Shown: one piece after another, positions 50,025-62,920 of the stretch
Numbering within the stretch: the first letter of the stretch is position 1
Layout: each line of letters opens with the position of its first letter
Assembly: GCF_016545825.1 (NCBI RefSeq)
Contig: NC_052614.1
Location: forward strand, 8,326,559 to 8,390,558
Direction of reading: 5' to 3'
Source of the DNA: Eucalyptus grandis
Lineage: Eukaryota; Streptophyta; Magnoliopsida; Myrtales; Myrtaceae
DNA length: 64,000 bases
The notes under the pieces: generated by a model
What the model was told of the DNA's origin: nothing
The model's input: only the letters and a program-made list of their open reading frames with translations
Databases searched by the model: none
Program-made: the position numbers and the translations under genes

Positions 50025-53000
50025 GCTACTGCTGTTGCGAGGAGAGAAGCAGGAGTCGCTACCGCCGCCGCCGCCGCCGCCGTCGTCCAAGGCTTCCGGC
50101 CTCAGGCAGATCATATCTCGAAATCTTGGCGACTACCCAAGTTTTTATATCAGCAATTTATCACCAAAACATTCCAAGATCAACCGATCCCGGATAAAAA
50201 TGGGAAAATCGAAAAGCCAAGAAAGACTCCAGCTTTGGACTGAGGACAGAAAAGGGTACTCCACAGTTCACACAGGCAGGCGAAAGCGCAGTCTAAGTTC
50301 CGACGATTGAGGGGTCGATAAAGCAAAATGCTTTTGCTCAGGAGCAGCACCTTGGCGTAAAGAATGGCAAAGGAAAAGCGAAAGGGGCATGGAAAGAAGA
50401 AAGAGAGAGAAAGAGTCAAGAGACAGAGAGACAGAGAGACAGAGAGTATTTAATTGTGCGTGTGTTTTGATGTTCGGTTCGTTAAGTGGGGAGTGGAGTG
50501 AGTGCAGTGATGAGTAGCGTCGGTCGTTTTCTGGCGGGAGCTTGTCGGACTGGACTGTTCCGTTGCCCTTTTCTCTCTCTCCGACAGCGACACCGACACC
50601 GACACTTGGATCCGTCCGGTGCTTCTCCTTTTATGGAAAGACATCATCGTCGATTACCATTCTAGTCCTGACAAGTTATTTGAAACAAAATCACTTGAAA
50701 GAATGATGATACTGTGTGACCTCTAGAAATGAGAGATTTCGGATTTCCTAATTTTTGAAACCGAACTTATTTTTTTATAAGTTTCAGAGTCGGTTATGGG
50801 GTCTGCTCAAGTTCAATATATATTCGATTATAGTGAATTATCATCTTTAATAACTATCATTTGTTACAATCCATTAATTACAACTCATATTTAGATATAT
50901 AAAAATTACAAAATGTCGTCGGAAATTGAAGTTCGGATTAATGATTTTAAATTAGACACTAAATAGAAGCTTAGACTAGTAGTTTTAGATTAGAAATTTA
51001 TCATTGAATGTCATAGAATGACGTAGGACTGTGTGAAAACATAAAATAATAAAAACACAAAGACTTGTTCTTAGTTCCTGACTCTCGATTCCACCATGTT
51101 GGAATGGATTTTCCATTTGTTTGAAATTTGAAATTTGGAATCTATCTTTGCATATTCTAGGACTTAGGAACCAAATCCGTTCTCATCGGTTCGATTCTTG
51201 GGTTCTTGTTTCTACTCTGAAATTATGCTCACCCCTAATGACCTCATTATAACAGAACTTGCGGTGTGTTTTTGAGTCAAGTGACTGATCCTTTACAATT
51301 TTTCTATAGGCAGTGTGCCCGTCCATGTATTTGGCCGAGCCAAAAAGAGTTTGGTCAGCTAGAGTCGAGGAAAAGTAAAAAAGCTTCAAGTTGCTAGTAC
51401 ATTTACAAATGATGATGATGTTGGGGAATATTCCGAAAGAGGCTGTAAAACTCTGACCGACCCTTTGATTTTCTTCCTCCAGAACAGAGCACATAGCTTT
51501 TCCTTTTTCCTTCTTCCCCCCACACAATTCGAACAGTAAAAAGGTCAATAGTGTGAACTGACCGGAAGCACCCCTGAGCTCAATTTAATCTCAACGACGA
51601 TTTCATCAAGCTCCCTTCCCAAAATGCATCCTCTGTTGATCCAAAGAAAGAAAGAAGAAAAAACAAAATCTGGGGCGTGGCTCAAATCCAAGGGAACGGG
51701 GTTCCCAAGAAACCCATTCGGTGACAGAACGTTTCAGGACAAGAACGTCAATCTTCTCTCCACTTCATTTGATTCTCGAATTTAGGATCATGCTTCGGCC
51801 CAAAAGGAAAAACCAAGAATGCGCCAACAAAATGATAACCCCAGAGATAATCCAACGAAAAGTTCAAAAAAGAATCTGAACTCCGTTGGCTTTTAGTTCT
51901 CGATATTTATAGCAGTACAGATGAAATCACTCTCAGTAATTGTTAATAGATTCCTCTCCTCATGGTTTGACGCGAACGGTACGTGCATCGTCTAAATTTT
52001 ACTAACTTCAAGAACGCCCTTTTATAAAGAAAGAGAAGATCGGAAAGGAGGAGGTACAGAAAGGCAACGCGGTTCGAGAAAGCGTGGAACGTTTTGGCGC
52101 CAAATAGAAAGAGGGTCTCCGATTGGTCAGGTCCGACTTTCTTTTCCTCGTTTCCTGCTAAACCGAAACCCAAAGACCACTCCACGACTTTCATTTGAAA
52201 CTGCGAATCGTTGACCAACAAAGAAAACGAAATTTAGACATGCGTAAGCTACAAGCGGAGTTGTCTGCACCGACAATGGATCTCGATGGTGCCCATCAGC
52301 AGCAGCGGGCCGTCGGCCCATCGCACCGCTCAGATCTTCTTCTCATCTGAAAGTTTGATAGTAATGTTTCTGGTGAGGTTTGGGTGTGGACCGGTGATGG
52401 GGAGTGCGAATCATCCTGGAGGGAACGAGGGACTGATTGGTCACAATAGAGTTGTCAAATAGATAGGTCGGGTCAAGTTTGAGTTGGATCGAAAATGGTC
52501 GAGTCAAATTAATTAATATAACCCATTTTGATCAATTTGTAAGTACCACGTACTCAACCCGACTCATTTATTAAAATATTTACATATGTAATCAATTTAG
52601 ATACAATAAGTATACAATTAGTGTCCGAAAAACTGTTATCAATGTAAAGCTGGGCATTATGGTGGTAATTACAAATGGATCTCAATAACACACATCCAAA
52701 TTACTGTTTTTAATCTGAAAAACTCCGATTATTTTCTCCGGGCTCGATCTTCTTCATTCGATGGGTCGGGTCAAAGTCCGGTCCCGACCCAAAAAAAAAG
52801 GTCACGAAGGGCCCATGTATTGCCGCTCACTAGAATTAGCCAGCCTCGGGTATCTTTTCCACCGCATACAAATCGTATTGTGACTTTAGAGTGCAATTTA
52901 GGATAAATGCTTGATACCAATGGCGGAGCTGGGAGAAAACTTTAGCGGGGTCTATTCACTAAAGCACAAGATACTCAAAAATATAAATTTACAATCGCAT

Positions 53001-53764
53001 CTTAACCTAAAAGGTCGGTTTTTAAACAAAAAAATACAAGATAAATACGCAAATTTAGGAACTGATGCCATGAACTTTTTTCTTGCGGGAAGCCGATGCT
53101 CCCATTATAATTTCAAATGCTAATTGTTTTATAAATAGATATAGGCGAATATCTACGAAGAAGATAATCAGTTATCCACTTAACCAACGCCAAGATGCTG
53201 AAGAAAACATCGACGTTATCAAATCATCTTTTGCAAAAAGATTTGGTTGATTCTCTCTCTCTCTTTTGGGTCGAATGTGTTTTTTGATTAAGTCATGAAT
53301 ATTGAATATTGGTTACTTCCCACTTGGTGGGCCTTAAGTTTTTCTTCGAAGGCCCTGAACTGTTATAGTGTGGACTTAAGCCTAATCCCAGAAGTTTATT
53401 CTTTTTTTTTTTTTTTGGTCGGTCCAGAAGTTTATTCTTTGAGTGAAGTCAAATTGTATTGGTCACGGCCCTAACTTCAGGGGGGGTACTGCTCATCATC
53501 CGCGTTGATTGCCGAAATTTCCGTAAACTAGCGTCCCGAACAATCCAACTTTTACGTCTTTTTCTCACTCTCCGTTTGTTCCGCGCTCATTTTTCGGGGA
53601 TTGAATCATTTGAAAAAATGAGTCAAGCAAAAATTGTTTTCATGATCAACAAAAAATCTATATTTAAATTCAGAAAAACTATTTTCTCTTTATATATTTT
53701 TTTAAATATAATTAAATATTGATGCTTGGACTATAAATTTTGCGCTTGGGCACAGTAACTTTGG

Positions 53765-55010
53765 CGTTTTATTCAGGTCCCCAACACTCGTGGTGAGGTC
53801 ATCAAGCCAAAGCCCGAGACCTTGGTGCCCAGTCCTAGGTTTATTGAGGTACGGCCTAAGGCCCTTGTGCTTGTGTCCAATACCTTGGCACTACGACTGG
53901 GTATACAAAGGTTGCGCACAAGACTTTGGTACCCATGTCTATGTTCACAAAGAAAATGATCCAATCCTCGATGCCCATGCTAGATTGCCCGCGCTTGAGC
54001 CTAGGTCCATTGAAGCCAATGCTCGAAGCCCCAATGCCTATGCATGTGTCCATTGGCGCTGGACCTAGAACCTTGGTGGCTAGCCTGGGTCCACAAAGGC
54101 CGCACTTGGAATCTCTATGCCTATGCCCATATCCCTAAGCTCAAGTCCATTGAGATCAAGGCTTGAGACCCCCACGCCCATGCTCGAGTCCACAAAGGTT
54201 GGGCCTCAATGGATTCGACACCTTAGTGCCTTGGCCTGGGTCCTCAGTGCCCGAGCCTAAGTCCATAAAGGTTGAGCCCAAATCCATTAAGGCCTGGGCC
54301 ATGACCTAGTGCCCGTGTTTAGATCCTTTACACCTAACCCGAGTCCATCAAGGCCGAGGATTGGGATCCCAGTGACTATGCCCTGGTCCATCATGGTAGG
54401 GCCTACGACCATGGTGTTGATGCTTGGGTCTCCAGCGCTAAGGGGTGGGTCCATCGAGGCCAAGCCTAGGACCTCGATACTTATGCTGAGGACCTTGGGC
54501 TTGAGACAATGGTGGCGGTGCTCAAATCTCCCATGTCGAGCCTAGGTCCATTGAGACTGAAGTTGATACCCCAGTGCCCATGCTTATGGCTGGGATCATC
54601 GAGGTTAGGCCCAAGACCCTAGTACTAGTGCCTAGGTCTTCAGCGCTTGGGCCCAGGTCCATTAATGCTGAGCTCGAGTCCCAGTGACAAGAGTCTTGGG
54701 CTCGACTTCAATGATGTGGGCATGGGTACAAGCGTCCCTAGGCTAGCCACAAGGGACTTTCTAGTGTTGGGCACCCAAGCTTGAATGCTAGGGACCATAG
54801 TGACTAAGGTTTCGCGCTTGACCTTAATGGACTTGGACCTAAGTGCCAAAGATTCAAGTACGGCACCAGGCTCTCAAGCCTTGCCTTTGTGGACTTGAGT
54901 TGGGGCGCTAAGAAGTCATGCACAGGCATTGAGACCCAAGTGACCTTGCCTAGGTTGCCAATGTTTGAGTTGGGGTGCATTGAGGCTTGACTAAAATCTT
55001 GATGCTTGTG
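53765..55010 (+). repeat. Degenerate minisatellite block, locus 3
   Basis: Variants of GTCCATTGAGGCCAAG recur (GTCCATTGAAGCCAATGC, GTCCATCGAGGCCAAGCC, GTCCATCAAGGCCGAGG) between GTGCCCATGCT and CCTTGGTGCC phrases. From about 54690 the phrases appear in reverse (GACCTTAATGGACTTGGACC), so the block contains an internal inversion. It is the longest of the three related blocks. Confidence 0.75.
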
Positions 55011-55043
55011 CTTGGTTCCTTGGTTACCCGTGCACAAGTTATT

Positions 55044-55503
55044 AGGGTGTGTTTGGTTCAGTTTTCCCAAGAGAGTTTTAGCCTTCAAAGCCTCGTGGGA
55101 AATGCTGGGGTGTTTGAGAAACCTGTCCAAAAGGCTTTCAGTCAAATACTGACATTGGAAAAGTTAAAAGCCCAATATTGATAGGAACATTTGGTCAAAT
55201 ATCGAAACTACTTTTTTTTTTTCAAAGCTATTATCATAAATTTTTAGTTTTCGATTTTGCCTCTCATTGTTCCAAAACTACCCTTACCTTCACTAGAGTC
55301 GGCAAAAAGTTTAATATTTTTTAATAAAAAAAATGAAATCCAAAAGCCCTTTATAAAAAGAATTTGCCAAACATTTTTTACGCCAAAATAACTTTGTAAA
55401 GAATTTTTTACCAAACTCAATTTGCATTTCCCCAAAACCTTTTAGGCCAAAGATATTTGCATTTCCCCGAAACCCATTTCCAAAGCTAAACCAAATATAG
55501 CCT
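55044..55503. mobile_element. MITE-like element with AGGGTGTGTTTGGTT ends
   Basis: The left end AGGGTGTGTTTGGTTCAG pairs with the reverse complement of the right end, AGGCTATATTTGGTTTAG (14 of 18 identical). Terminal TTTGGTT is common in plant hAT-like MITEs. The 460-base body has no coding capacity. Confidence 0.7.
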
Positions 55504-55547
55504 TAGTATTTGAATAGTGTATAATAGTGTATGTATATTTAGAAAAT

Positions 55548-55993
55548 GTTAATACCTTGAAAAACCTAAACTAGTACACTTATAATAAATTTATCTCAAA
55601 TTATTTTTTTGACAAATTTATCTCAAACTAGTATGTTTGTGATAAATTTACATTTTATTAATTTTTATTAAATTTTATTATCAAATTGCTAAATTGGATG
55701 ACACATAATAGTTGACTGGTGTCTTGGTTTGCGATTCTACTTTTTGTTTATCATAGTTGACAATTTTTTGGTTTTTTATGGTATTTATCCAATTTAATGA
55801 AGGGTACATGACAACCAATTTAGGGTCTTTCGCAATTCAATTTGTCACAAGTATACCGGTTAAGGGTATTTTATGATCATTTATGGTAAATTTGTCATAG
55901 ATGTACCGATTTATGATTTTTCGTAGTAAAAAAATTAGTTTTGGGTAAATTTGTTATACGTATATTAGTTCAGGTTTTTTTGAAGGTATTAAC
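55548..55993. mobile_element. MITE-like element, family A copy 2
   Basis: The left end GTTAATACCTTGAAAAACCT and the reverse complement of the right end, GTTAATACCTTCAAAAAAAC, begin an inverted repeat that runs about 45 bases with few mismatches. Interior words (GATAAATTTAC, AACTAATATAC) match the element at 11855-12365. It is non-coding. Confidence 0.8.
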
Positions 55994-57028
55994 TCATTTA
56001 AAAAAATGAAATCCAATTTTCATTTCCAAACGACTTTTTTATTTTTATTTTTAGATTTCATCCAAACACCGAAAAGTATTGTAATTTTCCTGAAAAAATG
56101 AACATTTTCCTCAAAACAAATAGAGCCTCAATCACATAGATCGTCGGCACATCGTTAAACAAGTTCACCAAATATCACAGCATCTTTTATATTTAATTAC
56201 GACCTACTCATGGTAACACTATATTTTACACTCGAATACCGTAGCAGTCCATCCAACTCCATTTAATCATGACCTACACGTGCGGCGGCATCTTTTATAC
56301 TTTCCTTGCATTACAAGAACACATTTTCAACAAGCACATAAAGTTGTTGAAAGTGCGTTCTTGTCATGCAAGGAAAATTCGACCCCAGAAAAAAAAAAGA
56401 AAAAAACGCCTAAAATCCAACTCCAAAAAGATAAAAGAGAGTAGCTTTAAGATATACGATCCGTGTGAAATTTTGTCCATACAAGCTTATTCTAGATAAA
56501 TGTCAGACGTATTTTCACTTTTGCTTTTGGAAATTGTATCAAATCCAATTGATCAATTACATCCATCTCCACATCAACGTTGAAAAAAAGAACGGCGTGC
56601 TCTGTGAATCGGCAACTCGATTTAGATATATATATTCGAAACATTATCGTGCGGTTTGACATGCATCGCTGTTTTCTAGAATGTCATTGATTTGATTTAT
56701 AATCGATCAATCTAGTGAACAATGGTTGACTTTCCCATTAAGGGGGAGCTCAATTAGCTGGGCGTTCGTCGCATCTTATCCCTTTTCCCTTTTCCCTTTT
56801 CGACATTTCTAATTTTTCAGGAGATAAAAATCATGCTGACATTAACGTCTTACGTGCCACAATCCCTTAAAAATTGCTACCATCACACACTTTTGTAAGC
56901 AATGTTATTTAAACTATGGTGAAAGCGACATTAACAAGTCTTTATGTTATGACGTATGGATGACGGAGGCACCTACGATTAGTGATTCACAATTTTCACC
57001 TTTGGAGAGATGATGGCAATTATGGAAT

Positions 57029-57440
57029 GGGGTAATGAGGTAAAATGGTCAGTAAACTTGGACTTAATTTACAATGTCGTCTTAAATTGTTCAATGCAGT
57101 CCCTAAACTTTAGCGTAATATTCAATGTAGTCCCTAAATTTTTAATTTGTTTAATATGATCCATCAACTTTTGGTAAATATTTAATCTAGTTCTTAATTA
57201 TATGAAAATATCCAATGTTATTATTTTATTAATCAAAGTTTAGGAATAGCAATGAACATTTTTATATATTTCAATGATTAAATTGAATATGTATAAAAAA
57301 AATTCAAATCACATTAAATAAATAAAAAGTTCATGGATGACACTGCATATTGGGCTAAACTTGAGGGATTACATCAAACAAATTCAAAGTCCGATTATGA
57401 CAAATTTATGATCATTTGTGTTATTTTCCCTTATGAAATT
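57029..57440. mobile_element. MITE-like imperfect palindrome, family B
   Basis: The left part (AAAATGGTCAGTAAACTTGG) pairs with the reverse complement of the right part (AAATGATCATAAATTTGTCA). Inside, phrases such as CAATGTAGTCCCTAAA and its reverse recur. The whole is close to palindromic and AT-rich, without coding capacity. Ends are approximate. Confidence 0.55.
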
Positions 57441-57490
57441 CAGTGGTACTCTTGTGATCCATAGCATGAGAGCATAGTAAAATGAAGTGA

Positions 57491-57863
57491 TAAGTGCATT
57501 AAAAGTCATAAAATTTATTAAAAGAGTGCAATTTAGTTATAAAATTTTAAAAAAATGCAATTAAATCTTGAAACTTATTACAAAAGTGCAATGAAATCCT
57601 AAGTTTTTTTTTTAAAGTACAATCAAGTTCTAGAACTTGTCAAAATGATCAAATCAAATTCTTCCATTAGTGACATTTTTTTTTGAAAATTTTAGGAATC
57701 AATTACATTTATGTGATAAATTTTAGAACTTAATTGCACTTTTTGAAAGTTTTAAGACTCGATTGCATTTTTATGACAAATTTTAGGATTTAATTGCACT
57801 TTTTGAAAGTTTTAGGACTCAATTGTACATTCGTAATAAGTTTTAGAATTTCTAGTGCATTTA
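57491..57863. mobile_element. MITE-like imperfect palindrome, family C
   Basis: TAAGTGCATTAAAAGTCATA on the left matches the reverse complement of the right end, TAAATGCACTAGAAATTCTA. The interior repeats AATTGCACTTTTTGAAAGTT and TTTTAGGA(C/T)T(C/T)AATTG in the right half and their reverse complements in the left. There is no gene. Confidence 0.65.
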
Positions 57864-59462
57864 TTATCTAAGGTCTAGTAAGGACATAGTATTATCTAAG
57901 GATTATCACATAAATTCCCTTATTTCATAGTAGTTTTTCCTTTACCGAAGAAGGACATGCTTTTGTTCTGCCGAATATGCTACTCCATCCATACCAAGGT
58001 CTATGGAGAGCTGATCTTCTAGGTATTATAAAAAGTTGTGATCTCATTCTACATATTGTAGCTCTAACACCTTGTCTTATCATGAATCAGGCCTTCCTTG
58101 TATAGACGGAGAATTTGAGTCAAATATTGTCCATGTCTATCGTCTAGAATCATGTGGAACACATAATCCGGATTGATGGATTGTACATACAACTTCACAA
58201 CCGAGAGATTATCTCTTAAGTTTATGTCACCAAAATCTGAAAATTCATAAAATCATGCACTTTTTCCCTATCTAGTTCGAAATACACGTGATTTCAGAGT
58301 TTGTAAGAAAAAAATCCATACTATGTAATCAAAACAAGCGTGCTTTCTCTTAAACAAATTGAAATATCTTTTAATACGACCATTGATAAATTGGGAGTGG
58401 CATGTGCTTATGATCCCCTATCTCGAACTCTTTTAACTCAACTAGAAAGGCCACATTTTTTGTTCACTCAATTAGTTACTGAAATGCGAAATATATGTTT
58501 TTTTTTTTTTTACATGGGAGAAAATGAAAATTTAGGATGTATCGTTCATCATTAGCCAACTGAAATGGAGAGGGGAAAACGGATCTGCAAAACGGACAGA
58601 ACAAAGAGATCGCATACAACAACCCCACCACCACCGCCTTGTATTTTGCATATTCTTCCTTTCTTTTCAAGCTGTTCTTTCGAATCTCTCCTTTGCTGTA
58701 AAAAGAAAAAATCTCTGCTTTGCAAAAAATTTCGTAGACCCCTCTCATTCTCTCTCTCTCTCTTTTTTTTTTTTTGACAATTCTCCTTCTCCTATTTAAA
58801 GATCCTTTACTTTTTTCCTTCCCCCGCAGGAACCACGTCTCCCCTGACCCGAGGACCACCTCTTTTTACGTTCCACTATCGGCGCCTCTAGCTCTCTCTC
58901 TCTCTCTCTCTCTCCCATGTTCTTTCGTTAGATTTCGAGCTGCACGCTTTGGCTGCAATCCCACAAATTTGTCTGCTTTCTCGGTTTCCTTGAGTTCCTG
59001 GGCAATTCGTCTTGGCGCGTGGGAAAGTTTCTGGAGCGTCTTTTTGGTTGGATTGTGTCGTGAGAGTGGTTTGATCTCGTCGTTTGAAGCTTTTTGCGAC
59101 GAACCCATGATTTTAGGCCGTCCCGCGGAGCCACTCGGCCACCCACTTGCCCCGTCTCTCCACTGAGGCGGAAAAATTTCCCTCTTTTTAGGGTTTTCCT
59201 TTTTGGAAACGTAGGCTTTAGCTTTCATCAGCTCCCAGGAGATTCCCTTAAGGGTGGTGCTGGATATCATATTGATTTGTGGTGCCTTCTCTTGATTCAT
59301 TGCCCGCATTTTTTTGTCGGGTCCCTTTTCCTTTTCTTGGTGGGTGGTGCTAGATCGTCATAGTCCGTGGCTTGTTGAGGCCTTTGGAGTTTTGGGTTGT
59401 AGAATTCCTGTGTTTTTAGGAGGTGGGTAATTTGGTTTTTTCATGGTGGAATGTAACAATCC

Positions 59463-62400
59463 ATGGTTATGCTAAAAGGGCTGGGCAGTTTGCTGCGATT
59501 CTTGAATCAGCAAAATTGTGTTGGGCATCGTTACTTGAAGAGTCAGGGAGGTTTGATGTCTTCTTTACTCATGAAAGATCCTTTATTTTCGAAGGGGTTT
59601 CATGGTTCAACACACCCTTCACCGTCTTTGCCAATTCGAAACACGTTTTTTGTGGGGAAAGTTGTGCCCAAGATCGATACTTGCAACGGTTTTAGGATTA
59701 AGGGAGGTGGAGCAGGATTAACGCTCAAGGGGTGCTTTGAATTTGAGTCTAATAAAAAGAAGGGGGATGCTGATTCTAAGATCATTGTGGATAATCCTCT
59801 CGCAATTGCGCGAAGTCCACAATTCGTGTTCCGTCATGTGGGTGTGGAGATTGAAGATAAGAAGGATGCTGGATCTGTAAATGGTAGTCGATGGAGCAAC
59901 CATTCTGGTTTCCCTCGCCAGAACTTGCCAGAGAAGATAGTAGTTGCAGTTGATATTGATGAAGGTATCGGTCCATCTCGAATATTGTGTTTGATTCCAT
60001 GGTGCTTTGATTTTTACCTTCTGGTTCATCTGTTTGATATACAATGAGTTCTTATGTACCTTACCGAAATAAAAAAGAGTACTTGAGGAGGGAAAAACTT
60101 CCCTCCTAAAAATTCTTGGGGATTGCTGTTAGTTTGTGCATAATGTATTGATCGAATTCTAGTCAATATTGACGATATTTACTTGGCAATATTTCTCCTG
60201 AAGTCAGAAGCAAGACATTCTTTTCATAGATAGTTGCTGGTTTCAGTCATGTTTATGAGTCATGGTAGATGTTATATTTTATGCAGACATTTGTCATAAC
60301 TGTTAGAAATCATCTTGTGTTTTTTGCACCAGAACATTCACCCACCTATGCATCATCTTCAAATCCACTTGTGTTCTGGTTTTGGATGGATGGGTTCTCT
60401 CTCTTTTCCTTTTGGTGTCTCTTCTGATCGGTTGTTTGGAATTTCCCCCCTGCTGTTTGGCAGTATTGGGTAACTTTGTCTCAGCTCTCAACAGATTCAT
60501 TGCGGATCGTTACTCTTCAAATCATTCGGTCTCGGAGTATCATGTGTACGAGTTCTTTAAGGTAATGGTTGATCATTGAGCTATTTTAATCCTCAAATCA
60601 TTTGGTCTTGGAGTATCATGTATTCGAGTTCTCGGAGTATCACATTTCATATAGTGGGTACTGGCGAGGGAAAACTGTGTGGATGGCCTTTGAATTTGTA
60701 CTCTTTGTTCAGTCACTGAATTCATTTTCCCCTGTTTCATTGTTTGACTTCCATAGAAGCACTTCAATTGGATAATAAGTCGAGTAAAAAAATCAGGACA
60801 ATACAACTTGAATAGGGTCATAATTGATTGGCTGATATCTATTATCTTGTTACTAGACTTAAGGTGCTCTGTTAGATCTATTCCGTCTTTGTTTATGGGG
60901 ACCTAGTCATTGAAAGGAGCAATATTTAGTATTGTTTAACCATAGTATCGGATGAGCTTGTTTCCCTCAATCAGCATTAACTTTAAATCAAAGTGAACTG
61001 GCAGGCCAGAGAGTGCTGATTGGATTGGTTTACAATTTTATGCTGCAATGCAGAAGCAATTGCTTGATCTGATATATGGTTTGGTGCCATGCTAGTAGCA
61101 GTCTGAGTACATTCCTGGTTGCCTTTCATTTGCTCTTCTTTGTTGGAACTTACCTGATGAAATGTATTCTTCATTCTCTTGGTATCATGATCTCGACATT
61201 GTTTATGCATATAGCTGCACTTGGATCCCTGGAAACAGACAGATTCTTCGCTCATTTGCTGAATTTTGTGTAATTTTGCTATAATATTGACGGATTCTTG
61301 AATTTTAACATTTTGTTTACATTATTTGAAGATGCTGTCTTGTTGCCACTATTTGTGAGAAAGATCTTCTTCTGGTGCTGTAATCTGTCTTAAATCATAA
61401 TATATGTAGTTAATGCATACATATATTGGTGAGCATGCAATCTTCTCTGAAGTACCCTCATCTTTCTGTGGCAGATTTGGGGGTGTTCTCGCAATGAAGG
61501 TACTACGCTGCTATGTTTCTATCCATTATTTTCGCATACCTTGCACACCAGGGAAGCTTGTTTTGGTGGTAGTCCTTGTATGCAATTGTAAAAAGGACAG
61601 TTAAAAACTAGTACCTGTGATTGGCTTTCTATCCTGATTTCTGTCTTTTCACAAAGTGGGCTGCATGATCATTCTCACACATGTTCAGCTAAAGAACTTA
61701 TTACAAAAGCTAAAATCAGACAAATGAGAGGTTCCCTAGAGAAGTACTATACGCTTTAACCATGGCATCAGAATTTTCAAAGTTAGTCTAGTTTCCCAAG
61801 AATTTGATGGAGGTTAATGGTTCCCTTCAGTTTTCTATTTTAGTCCATTTGAGTTTCTGAACTGCATTAAGTTTTGTCCATGACGATGCAATTTTTAAGA
61901 GCTACTCTCGCTGTGACAGCCGATCTGCGTGTTCATGAGTTCTTTAAGACACCGTATTTCAAGAAGGGGATTCACCCATTGCCAGGTGCTCAGAGGGCAC
62001 TATACAAATTAGCAAGGCTGTGTAAACTCTCAGTGGTCACGTATGCAAGCTCAAACTCATTCTTTTCACCTTTAAGAAAATCTAAGAATTAAATGATCTT
62101 GAATTTTCTATTTGTTCTTGTAAAGGTCGAGGCAGAATGCAATCAAGGACCACACAATAGAGTGGATTGAGAAGCACTATCCTGGATTGTTTGACGAGAT
62201 TCACTTTGGGAATCACTTTGCGCTAAATGGGGAATCTAGGCCTAAATCAGAAATATGCAGGTATGCATTTGAGCTTTATAAACCTGTCTCATAACTCTCA
62301 TTAGTCGGGTAGTTGGTTATTTGTATATCACAGGGAAGAAATGGAGCTGTCGCTCGGGGTGAAAACAACACTCTTGTGCACCCATCATTACATTGTGCCA

Positions 62401-62920
62401 CACATGAATTTTTCCCTATATAGTTGTCTCAAATGTTAGGATAAATAAGCTTGGGCAGAGAAGGGCCTATCTAAAAAATTGGCAGCCTTAGGAATACTTG
62501 ATTCTTCTTTATTTGTGTCCTCTGTGTAGCATAAAGTCGTATATTGCCTCAGCTGAAAACGAACATCAGGGACCATTTGGCTTTAGTTTCAACTTATGAA
62601 ACCACTTTGGCAGGTCCTTGGGAGCCAAGGTTCTGATCGACGATAATCCAAGATATGCTGTCGAGTGCGCCGATGTCGGAATCAACGTTCTCCTCTTCGA
62701 TTACGAGAATTCCTATCCATGGTGCAAGACAGAGTCAATCGATAAACACCCCTTGTCACGAGAGTCCACAACTGGGAAGAAGTCGAGCAACGATTGGTTT
62801 CTCTGGTTGCTGCTTAGTTTTCGCGACAGAGCGACGATGGGGCTTGCGGGTACACCGCGACTTGATCAAGAACCATCATCGCGAACAAGTATCCTGTGCC
62901 CGGAGCTTCGCGGTGCTTGA
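59463..62920 (+). CDS. HAD-superfamily 5'-nucleotidase (NT5C)-like protein, C-terminus frameshifted
   Basis: Six exons, 59463-59964, 60464-60561, 61475-61499, 61920-62040, 62126-62260 and 62614-62920, read as 395 residues. The first ~150 residues, Ser-, Lys- and Phe-rich without a known domain, may include an organelle transit peptide. The HAD fold then starts: motif I is D164-I-D166-E-V168, split by intron 1; motif II is SVVTSRQ; motif III is the Lys in SRPKSEICR; motif IV is VLIDDNPRYA. ALNRFIADRY and VHEFFKTPYFKKGIHPLPGA are typical of plant members. Family enzymes remove phosphate from (deoxy)nucleoside monophosphates; the real substrate is unknown. At about 62755 one G seems missing. After HPL the family's usual ending lies in the next frame and stops at 62815-62817, while the present frame runs on to 62920 through unrelated sequence. 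The first-exon ATG is the first of the long open frame. Confidence 0.87.
61475..61499 (+). other. 25-nt exon of the nucleotidase-like gene
   Basis: Flanked by GGCAG on the left and GTACTACG on the right, it encodes IWGCSRNE in phase and links FEFF-type helix sequence (VYEFFK) to ADLRVHEFF. Skipping it would change the frame (25 is not a multiple of three). Confidence 0.85.

Larger units (their letters stand above)
50025..59462. other. 9.4 kb gene-poor region between divergent genes
   Basis: About 50025-50640 is the probable leader and promoter of the DUF547 gene, with GAGACA repeats near 50420-50447. From 50650 to 52400 I see no recognisable gene. About 52440-52800 contains inverted GGTCGGGTCAA phrases typical of repeats. 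The minisatellite block (53765-55010) and four MITE-like elements follow to 57863. AT-rich sequence without a gene runs to about 58560. The last 900 bases, pyrimidine-rich with a CT run near 58890-58914, are the promoter and leader of the nucleotidase-like gene. Confidence 0.55.

Noticed and set aside
52127..52321. 64-codon minus-strand open frame, and a 92-codon one at 51943-52221
   Set aside because: The two overlap in different frames, match no family I know, and lack convincing exon partners nearby.
53790..54545. Several open frames of 60-90 codons on both strands
   Set aside because: They come from GC-rich minisatellite DNA with few stops; no frame is favoured over another.
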